This document shows positions 1 to 7,334 of a DNA stretch of 64,000 nt, piece after piece (position 1 is the first letter of the stretch; each line of letters starts with the position of its first letter). The stretch is from JAGDMJ01 sp963809695 (GTDB taxonomy: Bacteria > Bacteroidota > Ignavibacteria > UBA10030 > UBA6906), in contig CAWEKI010000009.1 of the NCBI GenBank assembly GCA_963809695.1, positions 682,001-746,000 on the forward strand. Reading direction: 5' to 3'. Under the pieces are notes generated by a model. It saw nothing but the letters and a program-made list of their open reading frames with translations. It searched no databases and was not told the origin of the DNA. The translations under genes and the position numbers were made by a program.

Positions 1-771
1 GAGCAGCTTGCGCATGAGCTCCAGCATCACGTCGGGGTTGTCGTTCACGCCTTTCATCAGCACGGCCTGGTTGCCGACCGGGATGCCGGCATCGGCGAGC
101 ATCTCGCAGGCGCGCTTTGCTTCCGGGGTACACTCCCACGGGTGGTTGAAGTGGGTGTTGATGTACAGCGGATGGTACTTGCGCAGCATCTTACACAGCT
201 TGGGAGTAATCCGCTGCGGGAGAACACAGGGCATCTTCGTGCCGATCCGGATGATCTCCACGTGCGGGATCGCCCGAAGGCCTGAGAGGATCTTCTCCAG
301 CATGAAGTCCGTCAGCATCAACGGATCGCCCCCGGACATGATCACGTCACGCACCTCGGGATGCGCGGCAATGTAATCGATCCCTCCCTGGATGTATTTC
401 ATGTTGATCTTGGAGGAGTCCCCCACCTTCCGCTTCCGTGTGCAGAACCGGCAATACATGGAGCACTGGCTGGTTGTGAGGAACAGCACGCGGTCAGGGT
501 AGCGGTGGACAATGCTCGGGACCGGGCTGTGGGAATCTTCCGCGAGAGGATCCTCCGGGAGTCCGTCCTCCTCCAGCTCCTTGCCATCGGGAATACACTG
601 GAGCCAGATGGGATCATTCGGATAACGGATCAGGCTCAAGTAGTATGGGTTAATACGAATATGGAAGAGCTTGTTCAATCTTTCGGCAAGTTCCTTGTCG
701 AACCCGAACCGCTCGACGAGTTCTCGACCACTATCGACGCTTTGCCGCAGCATCTCTTGCCAGAGTTCCAT
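1..771 (-). CDS. KamA-family radical SAM aminomutase (lysine 2,3-aminomutase-like), C-terminus outside window
   Basis: The open frame runs off the left edge, so only the first 257 residues are visible. They contain the radical SAM cluster motif CSMYCRFC (Cys103, Cys107, Cys110), the SGGDPL stretch near residue 146, and long stretches that resemble clostridial lysine 2,3-aminomutase as I remember it (HRYPDRVL, LPQRITP, INTHFNHP). The family moves an amino group from C2 to C3 of an amino acid using SAM, a 4Fe-4S cluster and PLP. The PLP lysine and the residues that separate lysine from glutamate or arginine enzymes lie in the missing part, so the substrate is unknown. The ATG at 771 follows an AGGAGG that overlaps the stop codon of the GNAT gene. 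This is the last visible gene of an operon with two ATP-grasp ligases. Confidence 0.9.
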   Translation of the reverse strand, partial: MELWQEMLRQSVDSGRELVERFGFDKELAERLNKLFHIRINPYYLSLIRYPNDPIWLQCIPDGKELEEDGLPEDPLAEDSHSPVPSIVHRYPDRVLFLTTSQCSMYCRFCTRKRKVGDSSKINMKYIQGGIDYIAAHPEVRDVIMSGGDPLMLTDFMLEKILSGLRAIPHVEIIRIGTKMPCVLPQRITPKLCKMLRKYHPLYINTHFNHPWECTPEAKRACEMLADAGIPVGNQAVLMKGVNDNPDVMLELMRKLL

Positions 772-789
772 ACGTGCCTCTGTTCCTCC

Positions 790-1284
790 TTACGGTTGTG
801 AAAGATATTTGCCAAAGACCACAAGATCATCACCGGGCCGGTAGTAGCCTTTGATCTGCGCAAGCTCGGTGTAGCCACACGTGCGGTAGAAGCGCCTGGT
901 CTTCTCATACTGCAGCCGGGATGACGTTTCCGCCACCACCAGGCGCCCGCCGCGGGAGCTGATCAGCTGCTCCGCGTGCGCGATCAACGCGGTGCCAATG
1001 CCTTTGCCGTGCATCGATGGCGCAACGGCGATCCAGTACAGATCGTAGGTGCTCTCCGTCGCCGGCGTCGGACCGACACAATAATAACCGAGAACGGCAT
1101 CGCCGTCGCGACACACGCTGATCACATAATCTTCTTGCTCAGGCTCATCGAGGACGACATCGATCAACTCAAGCGCGATTGCGATCTCGCCGTCCGTGAA
1201 ATACCCGGTCTCGACCAGGAGAGCATGCAGCGACGCCCGGTCGGTCCGGCGAACCCCATCAATAACGTTCAAGGGCGCTTTCAA
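790..1284 (-). CDS. GNAT-family N-acetyltransferase
   Basis: The product has 164 residues, about one GNAT domain. The acetyl-CoA loop is seen at residues 87-100 (VAPSMHGKGIGTAL) and the later FYRTCGY motif at 132-138. Possible starts are TTG codons at 1284 and 1272; no ATG fits, so the N-terminus is uncertain. The 5' end overlaps the preceding ATP-grasp gene by 26 bases and the stop codon overlaps the ribosome binding site of the KamA gene, so the three look translationally coupled. An acetyltransferase next to a KamA enzyme recalls the ablA/ablB pair that makes N-epsilon-acetyl-beta-lysine. However, this protein is much shorter than the AblB proteins I know of. The substrate is not identified. 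Confidence 0.85.
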   Translation of the reverse strand: MKAPLNVIDGVRRTDRASLHALLVETGYFTDGEIAIALELIDVVLDEPEQEDYVISVCRDGDAVLGYYCVGPTPATESTYDLYWIAVAPSMHGKGIGTALIAHAEQLISSRGGRLVVAETSSRLQYEKTRRFYRTCGYTELAQIKGYYRPGDDLVVFGKYLSQP

Positions 1285-2365
1285 CGATTTTTCCGATCAC
1301 CTCGGAGAACGTGAAGCCATATGTTCGCGCAGAACGCGCGAACCCGGCGTCATCCGATATATCCGGATTCGGATTGACTTCCAGAACATACGGCACGCCC
1401 TCCTTGGTCAGACGGAAATCCACGCGCGCGTAATCCCGGCACCCGACGATCTGGTAGCAGCGCAGGGCGATGTCCTTGATCTTGGCTTCCTGAAGTGCCG
1501 TCAACGGAGCGGGACAGACGCCCTTTGTGCCTTCGAATGCCTGCGAGCCGTGCACCCACTTTGCCTCATAGCTCACGATCTTGTGCGCACCCTCGGCAAG
1601 CCCGGAGAAATCGATCTCGGAGATCGGAAGGACCAGGGGGTGCTTGTTGCCAACGACGGCGACATTGAGCTCACGGCCGTTGATGTACTGCTCCACCAGC
1701 GCCGGCTGATCAAATTCCTCCAGGACATAGCGGACGCGTGCCCGCAAGTCCGTGATATTATAGACCACAGACCGGTCTTCAATGCCGATGCTGGCATCTT
1801 CACGGGATGGCTTCACGATAAGCGGGAATGCAAGACCATCCTCCAGGACGATCTTGTCCGATATGCGGAATACCTGGAATTTCGGGGTCTTTATCCCGTA
1901 GTACGAAAGGTTTTCCTTGACCCGGGGCTTGTTCAGCGCAAGGCCGAGCGTCGTCGCTCCTGCACCGGTGAAGGGAATCTTCAGCAGTTCATACAGTCCC
2001 GCTACGTTTACTTCCTGAAACGATTCATTTTCGACGCTCTCGACAATATTGAAAATGAGATCAGGACGCTCTTCCCGCAAGTACTCAATGAGGCGGAAGA
2101 TATCGCTGTCCACGTTGAACGTCGTCGGCTTGTATCCGAGAGACGTCAGCGCAGCCTTGATGTCGTCCATTTCTTCGACGACACCCACTTCGGAAAGATC
2201 TACAAGCACAGGTGCTTCCGCCTGCTTCCTTTCCGCAGCTTTCGCTTGTTTGAGAACCGAACGGCTTTCGTTCAGCTGTCCCGACTCGCTGATATACTGC
2301 CGCTGCTCCCTGCTTGCGGTCACCGGTTCATTGTAGAGAATCGCAATCCGTAGCTTTCTTCCCAT
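1259..2365 (-). CDS. ATP-grasp ligase, D-Ala-D-Ala-ligase-like (paralogue A)
   Basis: The product has 368 residues with the D-alanine-D-alanine ligase/ATP-grasp fold: a first strand RIAILYN (6-12), the ATP-binding lysine in LIVKPS (182-187), EQYINGREL (225-233) and the metal-binding end ARVDFR ... EVNPNPD (313-336). The family joins a carboxylate to an amine through an acyl-phosphate. Residues about 28-55 form a charged, low-complexity insertion not expected in Ddl. It is not close enough to Ddl to be called a cell wall enzyme. GGGAGG lies 5 bases before the ATG. It is the second gene of the operon, 14 bases after its paralogue and overlapping the GNAT gene. A role in ligating an amino acid or beta-amino acid is inferred from context. 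Confidence 0.85.
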   Translation of the reverse strand: MGRKLRIAILYNEPVTASREQRQYISESGQLNESRSVLKQAKAAERKQAEAPVLVDLSEVGVVEEMDDIKAALTSLGYKPTTFNVDSDIFRLIEYLREERPDLIFNIVESVENESFQEVNVAGLYELLKIPFTGAGATTLGLALNKPRVKENLSYYGIKTPKFQVFRISDKIVLEDGLAFPLIVKPSREDASIGIEDRSVVYNITDLRARVRYVLEEFDQPALVEQYINGRELNVAVVGNKHPLVLPISEIDFSGLAEGAHKIVSYEAKWVHGSQAFEGTKGVCPAPLTALQEAKIKDIALRCYQIVGCRDYARVDFRLTKEGVPYVLEVNPNPDISDDAGFARSARTYGFTFSEVIGKIVESALERY

Positions 2366-2379
2366 GCATACCTCCCGGA

Positions 2380-3540
2380 CTATTGACTTTTGCAGAAGTA
2401 ATTGAGTTGCATCGTTGAACTCACTGACCTGTTACTTCTGCGGAAGTCAATGAGACCACATCGTTGCAGCGCGATATCCAACACGGCATTGATAAGCTGG
2501 TTGTACGACATCCCTGCAGCACGCGCCGCTTTGGGAAAACAGGAATTGTCTTCAGGTCTCGGCAGTATCCCGGGCAACGGGTTGATTTCAATGATATGCG
2601 CCAGCCCGGCGGCATCGAGCCGAACATCGATGCGCGACCAGTCGCGGCATCCAAGCACGCGATACGCGTCCACGCAGAGCGACGCGATTTCCTCCTGCAG
2701 CGCCGGCTCGAGCGCGGCGGGGCATTCGAAAATCTCCAGCGGCGCCTCAACGCTGTCCCATATCCATTTCGCTTCATACGAGTAGATCGGGTTCACACCC
2801 GCCGGCAACGCGTCAAACTTGATCTCCACGACCGGCAGGACCCGGACTTCGTCCCCGTTCCCCAGGAGCGCTACGGTGAACTCCCGGCCGGGAAGGAATT
2901 CTTCCACGAGCGCAGGCTCGCCGTACGTCGAGAGCACGGTCCGCACTTCATGCTCGAGCTCCTCCGTCGAGCGCACAACCGAGGAGTTGTAAATTCCTTT
3001 GCTCGATCCTTCATGCAACGGCTTCACCATCGACGGGAATCGGACGCGTACATCCTCGAACTCCTCCATGGAGCGGACAACGGTGAAGGGCGCGGTGGCA
3101 ATCCCGTTGTAGGCGAGGATCTCCTTGGCCCGGGCCTTGTCCAGACATATCCCCAGCGTCAGGGGGTCCGAGCCGAGATACGGGATCTGCAGCATCTCGA
3201 GCATTGCGGGAATCTGCGCTTCGCGCGACGGCCCATGCATCCCCTCCGCAATGTTGAAGACGAAGTCGGGACGCATGCTGCGGAATTTGTCGAACGCCTC
3301 CTCATTCGCTTCGATCATCAGGACGCTGTGGCGTTCTTCGAGCGCAGCTCGCACCGCATTCACGGTTTCGGGGGTGTCCCATTCCGCATAGAGGTCATTC
3401 ACTGAAGAGAGAGATTCGCGAGTGAGAGGCTTGGTGATGGTGCCAGCACTTGGTGAGAGAGGTGATGCTTCGACTTTGATGTTGTAGACGAGCGCGATTG
3501 TTGTCGAAGATGATGGAAGCTTTGGTATGGACGGATCCAG
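2380..3540 (-). CDS. ATP-grasp ligase, D-Ala-D-Ala-ligase-like (paralogue B), probable CTG start
   Basis: This is a paralogue of the downstream gene, with SMVKP, the glycine/serine loop EGSSKGI, EEFLPGREFTV, SRIDVR and the metal-binding IEINPLPG. A GTG at 3402 would give 340 residues but would cut off the first strand of the fold. The same frame continues upstream through IALVYNIK, which matches RIAILYN at the start of the paralogue. No ATG, GTG or TTG lies in frame between the stop at 3580-3582 and that strand. A CTG at 3540-3538 sits 5 bases after GGAG and gives 386 residues, so I use it as the start. The C-terminal tail (LIDFRRSN ... LNYFCKSQ) looks like a short tandem duplication. First gene of the operon, about 40 bases below a strong promoter. 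Confidence 0.8.
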   Translation of the reverse strand: MDPSIPKLPSSSTTIALVYNIKVEASPLSPSAGTITKPLTRESLSSVNDLYAEWDTPETVNAVRAALEERHSVLMIEANEEAFDKFRSMRPDFVFNIAEGMHGPSREAQIPAMLEMLQIPYLGSDPLTLGICLDKARAKEILAYNGIATAPFTVVRSMEEFEDVRVRFPSMVKPLHEGSSKGIYNSSVVRSTEELEHEVRTVLSTYGEPALVEEFLPGREFTVALLGNGDEVRVLPVVEIKFDALPAGVNPIYSYEAKWIWDSVEAPLEIFECPAALEPALQEEIASLCVDAYRVLGCRDWSRIDVRLDAAGLAHIIEINPLPGILPRPEDNSCFPKAARAAGMSYNQLINAVLDIALQRCGLIDFRRSNRSVSSTMQLNYFCKSQ

Positions 3541-3581
3541 AAAATCTCCAAATCGTTTTACAAACTTTCCCCTTGTGTGCT

Positions 3582-3609
3582 AATATAACCATTTTAACGC
3601 CGATGTCAA
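3582..3609 (-). promoter_or_regulatory. Sigma70-type promoter of the ATP-grasp/GNAT/KamA operon
   Basis: On the minus strand, TTGACA (3609-3604) and TATATT (3587-3582) are separated by 16 bases. The predicted transcript would start near 3575 and leave a leader of about 35 bases before the CTG start at 3540, with a GGAG ribosome binding site in between. Confidence 0.7.
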
Positions 3610-3632
3610 GAAAAAAGTGCGTTCCGGAGAAA

Positions 3633-3673
3633 GTTGACGGTCGATGCGACGAGGATGTTCGACGCCCGTCAAC
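3633..3673 (-). terminator. Possible recG terminator
   Basis: GTTGACGG and CCGTCAAC form an 8-bp stem with a 25-base loop that overlaps the recG stop codon. On the minus strand the stem is followed by TTTCTCC, a weak T tract. It lies just upstream of the promoter of the next operon. Confidence 0.45.
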
Positions 3674-5999
3674 CGACCCGGACGAGTGAGAGCTCCTCCC
3701 GAAAGTGTTCCCGGAGATGCTCGGCAAGCAAGCGGTGCTCGGATTGATGGAGAGAAGGATCGCGGTCGACGAGAGCAAAGGCGTCGGCTCGCGCGAGGTC
3801 AAGGAGAGCAGTGTCGGTGAGGATGTCCGCAACTTTGAACTGCGGGATCCCGCTCTGGCGGGTCCCGAAGAAATCTCCCGGACCCCGGAGCTGCAGATCG
3901 ACTTCGGCAATCTTGAAACCGTCGGTCGTCGATGCCATGGTGGCCAGCCGCCGTTCTGCCAGCCGATCCTGGTCGAGCGACAGGACATCAGCCGCGCGGC
4001 CGGAAGCACGACTGGCTCTCGTGGCGATCCACTTCTTGGTCAGCAGGATGCAGTATGACTGGTCACTCCCCCGTCCAACCCTCCCGCGAAGCTGGTGAAG
4101 CTGCGAAAGACCGAAGCGCTCGGCGTTCTCGATGACCATGATGGAGGCATTGGGGACATCAATACCAACCTCGATGACCGTGGTCGCGACCAGGATATCG
4201 AGCTCTTTACGCACAAAAGCCCCCATAATCCGGTCTTTTTCCTCGCTGGAGAGCCTCCCATGGATCAATCCGAGCCGCAGATCCGGAAATGCTCGCTGCT
4301 GGAGGTACTCGAAGTGGGATGTGGCCGCCTTCAGGTCCAGCACCTCCGACTCCTCGATCAGCGGGTAGACAAAATACGCTTGCCGCCCCTTCGTAACCTG
4401 CTCCTGGACGAACCTGTAGACGGATTCCTTGGCGGTCTCATCAGTAAGCGTTGTTCGGATTGTCTTCCGGTGAAGCGGAAGCTCGTCGATAATAGAGACG
4501 TCAAGGTCGCCGTAGAGGGTAAGGGAAAGCGTTCGGGGTATGGGGGTTGCCGTCATCACCAGGACGTCGGGATTTTCACCTTTTTCCCGAATAGAAGCCC
4601 GCTGGAGAACGCCAAACCGGTGTTGCTCGTCGATCACGACGAATCCAAGCCTGCCGAACTCCACGTTCTTCTCGAAGAGCGCATGTGTCCCGACAATGAT
4701 CTGTGCCGCTGCGGAGCGCACATCTTCAAGTATGTCCCGGCGCAAGCGGGTTCGCTGTGCCCCGACCAGGAGGCGGATGTTCACGGGAAGGTCCGAAAGG
4801 AGTGCCGTCAACGTCTTGTAGTGTTGCTCGGCAAGGATCTCCGTCGGCGCCAGGAACACCGCCTGATATCCGTTCTCGACCGCGATGAGCATTGCGATCA
4901 GCGCGACAATGGTCTTGCCGCTCCCAACATCCCCCTGGAGGAGCCGGTTCATCGGCCTGGGGGATTCCATATCCCCGGAAATCTCCCGGATGACCCGGAC
5001 TTGCGCCTTCGTGAGCGCGAAGGGGAGCGAGTCCACCAGCTTGCGCGCCAGCGCACTTTTCGGGTTGAAGGAGATTCCCTTCGTCTGCTGTTTCACCCAT
5101 CGCCGCTTGAGGGCCAATTTGATTTGAAAGACGAACAATTCGTGATACTTGAGCCGGCGCAAGCCTTGCTGAAGCTCAGCGTCGTTCCGGGGAAAGTGCA
5201 CCGAGCGGATGGCATCCGCGAGGGGAATCAGGCCGTGCGTGGTGAGCAGAGAGGCCGGAAGAACATCACTCACCCGTTCGAGATGAGTACGGATGACAGA
5301 CCCGATAGCCCGCCTGAAACCAGCGCTGTCCAGTCCGACGCGCGCAAGTTCCTGCCCGGACGGATAAAGGGGCACGAGGCCGCCGGTATTGAGGGTCTTC
5401 GCCCAATCAACGCCCGGGGCGCCCTCCTGCTGATCCGGTCCGCTGGATGTCTCCGCCTGCCCGGCACCCCCCATCGGAACGGAGATCCGATCCAGATCGG
5501 GATGGACGATCTGCAAGGTGCCGGCAAACACTGTAGGTTGTCCTGAGACGGCAAGAGTCTCCCCGACCCGAAAGGCCTTCTTCCAGAAGTTCACCCCTCC
5601 AAACCACACGCACTGCATTGACCCGGTCTGGTCGGCAAGCACAAGAACGAACCGGGCTTTTCTCCCCATGCCCATCACCCGGAAGGACCTTACCTCACCC
5701 AATACGGTATAGTCGCGCCGCACTTCTGCCGGCTGCGCTTCCGGGGAACCCGAATCGAAGATTCCTCCCTGCTGTGAGAGACGGCGCAACTGGGCAATCG
5801 TGACGATGGCGGATCGGTCGAGATAGCGTCGAGGAACGTAAAAGAAGAGATCAAAGACGGTGCGGACGCCCACGTTTTCCAGCGCGGCGGACTTCTTGGG
5901 GCCGATGCCCCTGATGAATTGAACCGGTAGTAAGAGCGGATCTGTGGTGACCTGTGTCGAAGCAGGCATGGGGAAAGATACAGTGAAAGGGAGCGACAA
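3669..5999 (-). CDS. recG: ATP-dependent DNA helicase RecG
   Basis: The product has 776 residues, slightly longer than usual RecG. In order: an N-terminal helix-hairpin-helix-like segment (about 29-46), an OB-fold wedge domain (about 95-170), then two helicase domains with Walker A GDVGSGKT (356-363), DEQH box II and TATPIPR box III, and a C-terminal QLRGRVGRG motif. RecG remodels stalled replication forks and branched intermediates. The start is TTG at 5999 because GGAGG lies 6 bases upstream; the next ATG, at 5969, has no ribosome binding site. Residues about 175-198 are a Gly/Gln/Pro-rich insertion after the wedge domain. It is divergent from the small gene at 6087. Confidence 0.95.
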   Translation of the reverse strand: MSLPFTVSFPMPASTQVTTDPLLLPVQFIRGIGPKKSAALENVGVRTVFDLFFYVPRRYLDRSAIVTIAQLRRLSQQGGIFDSGSPEAQPAEVRRDYTVLGEVRSFRVMGMGRKARFVLVLADQTGSMQCVWFGGVNFWKKAFRVGETLAVSGQPTVFAGTLQIVHPDLDRISVPMGGAGQAETSSGPDQQEGAPGVDWAKTLNTGGLVPLYPSGQELARVGLDSAGFRRAIGSVIRTHLERVSDVLPASLLTTHGLIPLADAIRSVHFPRNDAELQQGLRRLKYHELFVFQIKLALKRRWVKQQTKGISFNPKSALARKLVDSLPFALTKAQVRVIREISGDMESPRPMNRLLQGDVGSGKTIVALIAMLIAVENGYQAVFLAPTEILAEQHYKTLTALLSDLPVNIRLLVGAQRTRLRRDILEDVRSAAAQIIVGTHALFEKNVEFGRLGFVVIDEQHRFGVLQRASIREKGENPDVLVMTATPIPRTLSLTLYGDLDVSIIDELPLHRKTIRTTLTDETAKESVYRFVQEQVTKGRQAYFVYPLIEESEVLDLKAATSHFEYLQQRAFPDLRLGLIHGRLSSEEKDRIMGAFVRKELDILVATTVIEVGIDVPNASIMVIENAERFGLSQLHQLRGRVGRGSDQSYCILLTKKWIATRASRASGRAADVLSLDQDRLAERRLATMASTTDGFKIAEVDLQLRGPGDFFGTRQSGIPQFKVADILTDTALLDLARADAFALVDRDPSLHQSEHRLLAEHLREHFREELSLVRVG

Positions 6000-6011
6000 T
6001 CAAGCCCTCCG

Positions 6012-6039
6012 ACAAAGAGCCTCGTGGCTCGCTCTTTGT
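6012..6039. repeat. Inverted repeat in the divergent recG leader
   Basis: ACAAAGAGC (6012-6020) and GCTCTTTGT (6031-6039) are perfect complements with a 10-base centre. The repeat sits directly upstream of the recG ribosome binding site and between divergent genes, so it could be an operator or an RNA hairpin in the recG leader. Confidence 0.5.
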
Positions 6040-6086
6040 GAGGCGAAGGGTTGTCTCTTATTCGCAAACCTCGTATCTTGCCAACT

Positions 6087-6446
6087 ATGAAAAACGTCGG
6101 CATGTTTGGACTCCTCTCCCGAAACTGCGCTGCCCATCTTTTCCTGGGAACAATCTTTCTCTGGTCACTCCTACCGTTGCAGACAGCGAACGGAAGCTAT
6201 GACCTGAACCGCAACGAGGAACGGGAATACTTCGCGCAAAGCCAGGCATGTTCGCTGCCGGTTGTCGTCGATCATCGCGGAAAGCACTCAGCCGACCAGC
6301 AGATCAACGGCTTTGCGCGGCCCCCCCAGGAAGAATTCGAGGCCTTTGAGCATACATTGACGGTGGACAGGGCGACCGTCATTCGTGCTTTCACCCCCCT
6401 CCCAGTGCACGTCGTCCACGCACAGCATATGAGTTCAGAGTTGTGA
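6087..6446 (+). CDS. Small hypothetical secreted protein
   Basis: A 119-residue frame from the ATG at 6087. Residues 1-36 look like a signal peptide or membrane anchor: a short basic start, then a hydrophobic run (HLFLGTIFLWSLLPL) and a small-residue site near TANG. The rest is hydrophilic with a single Cys and no motif I recognise. No clear ribosome binding site precedes the ATG. The frame could start further up at 6051, but the ATG at 6087 puts the signal peptide at the N-terminus. Function unknown; reality of the gene is moderately supported. Confidence 0.45.
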   Translation: MKNVGMFGLLSRNCAAHLFLGTIFLWSLLPLQTANGSYDLNRNEEREYFAQSQACSLPVVVDHRGKHSADQQINGFARPPQEEFEAFEHTLTVDRATVIRAFTPLPVHVVHAQHMSSEL

Positions 6447-6510
6447 TGCACCCGGATGCTTCATACCCATACATTTCACTTCCTCCTCACATATCCGGGA
6501 GTTTACGCCC

Positions 6511-6636
6511 ATGGCTGATTCACATGATGCAAAGGACGCGCCGCAATCCGGCGCAAAAGTCGGACTTGGAATTCTGGCCTTCATCGTAGGACTATTTGTG
6601 CTGCTCTGGATCGTCAAGGCTGTTTTTGGCTTCTAA
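6511..6636 (+). CDS. Small single-pass membrane protein (41 aa)
   Basis: ATG at 6511 and TAA at 6634-6636 give 41 residues: a polar start (MADSHDAKDAPQSGAKVG) followed by one hydrophobic helix ending in VKAVFGF. GGGAG lies 9 bases upstream. It ends 34 bases before the DedA gene on the same strand and could be cotranscribed with it. No family recognised; the hydrophilic tail plus one helix is typical of small accessory membrane proteins, which is only an inference. Confidence 0.5.
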   Translation: MADSHDAKDAPQSGAKVGLGILAFIVGLFVLLWIVKAVFGF

Positions 6637-6670
6637 CATCGTCACTCAATAAGTACAAAGGACCGGCCGT

Positions 6671-7324
6671 TTGGAGCACATCGTATCGTTCATTTTGCCC
6701 CAGCTTCCCACCCTGGAAGAGATTGTCACATGGGGAGGGTATATCGGGTTGTTTCTGATCGTCTTTTCTGAGACGGGGCTCTTGATCGGGTTCTTTTTGC
6801 CGGGGGATTCGATGCTTGTGACTGCCGGTCTTTTGATAGCCAGCGGGAAGGTCCCGATGGACATCGCCTGGCTGAATGTCCTTCTTTGTGTTGCCGCTAT
6901 AAGCGGTGACGCCACGGGATACTGGATCGGGTTGCGGACCGGTCACGCGCTCTACAACCGGCCGCAATCCCGATTCTTCCGTCGGGACCATTTGCTGAAG
7001 ACCAGGGAATTCTATGAGCGGTACGGCGGTATTACCATCGTGATCGCGCGGTTCATGCCTTTTGCGCGAACGTTTGCCCCCGTGGTTGCCGGTGTGGCCG
7101 AGATGAAATACCGCCGGTTCGCCCTCTTTAATATCGCCGGTGGCGTCAGTTGGGTGTTGAGCATGACACTGATCGGCTATTACCTTGGCCGCATGATCCC
7201 CGGCATCGAAAGACACATTGAACTTATTATCGTCGGCATTGTTGTTCTTTCTATTCTTCCCATAATCGTGAAGTACGTGCAGCACAGGGTGAACCAGAGG
7301 AAGACACGTTCCACCACTCCATAA
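6671..7324 (+). CDS. DedA-family (SNARE-associated/VTT domain) membrane protein
   Basis: 217 residues with the DedA pattern: the early ETGLLIGFFLPGDS segment (about 36-49), the GYWIG motif, the FMPFARTFAPVVAG segment (about 133-146) and GGVSWV. Hydrophobic helices cover most of the protein. Members are inner-membrane proteins tied to membrane homeostasis; some move undecaprenyl phosphate or other lipids across the membrane. The start is TTG with AAAGGA 8 bases upstream. It stops 10 bases before an amino acid permease gene, which suggests cotranscription. Confidence 0.9.
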   Translation: MEHIVSFILPQLPTLEEIVTWGGYIGLFLIVFSETGLLIGFFLPGDSMLVTAGLLIASGKVPMDIAWLNVLLCVAAISGDATGYWIGLRTGHALYNRPQSRFFRRDHLLKTREFYERYGGITIVIARFMPFARTFAPVVAGVAEMKYRRFALFNIAGGVSWVLSMTLIGYYLGRMIPGIERHIELIIVGIVVLSILPIIVKYVQHRVNQRKTRSTTP

Positions 7325-7334
7325 AGGGATAGAC

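Noticed and set aside
2380..3540. Calling the two ATP-grasp genes ddl (cell wall D-Ala-D-Ala ligase).
   Set aside because: They are a divergent pair with no mur genes near and lie with KamA and GNAT genes; substrate cannot be fixed.
3395..4009. A 204-residue frame on the minus strand upstream of the ATP-grasp operon.
   Set aside because: It overlaps recG in another frame, is Ser/Arg-rich and has no family features; shadow frame.
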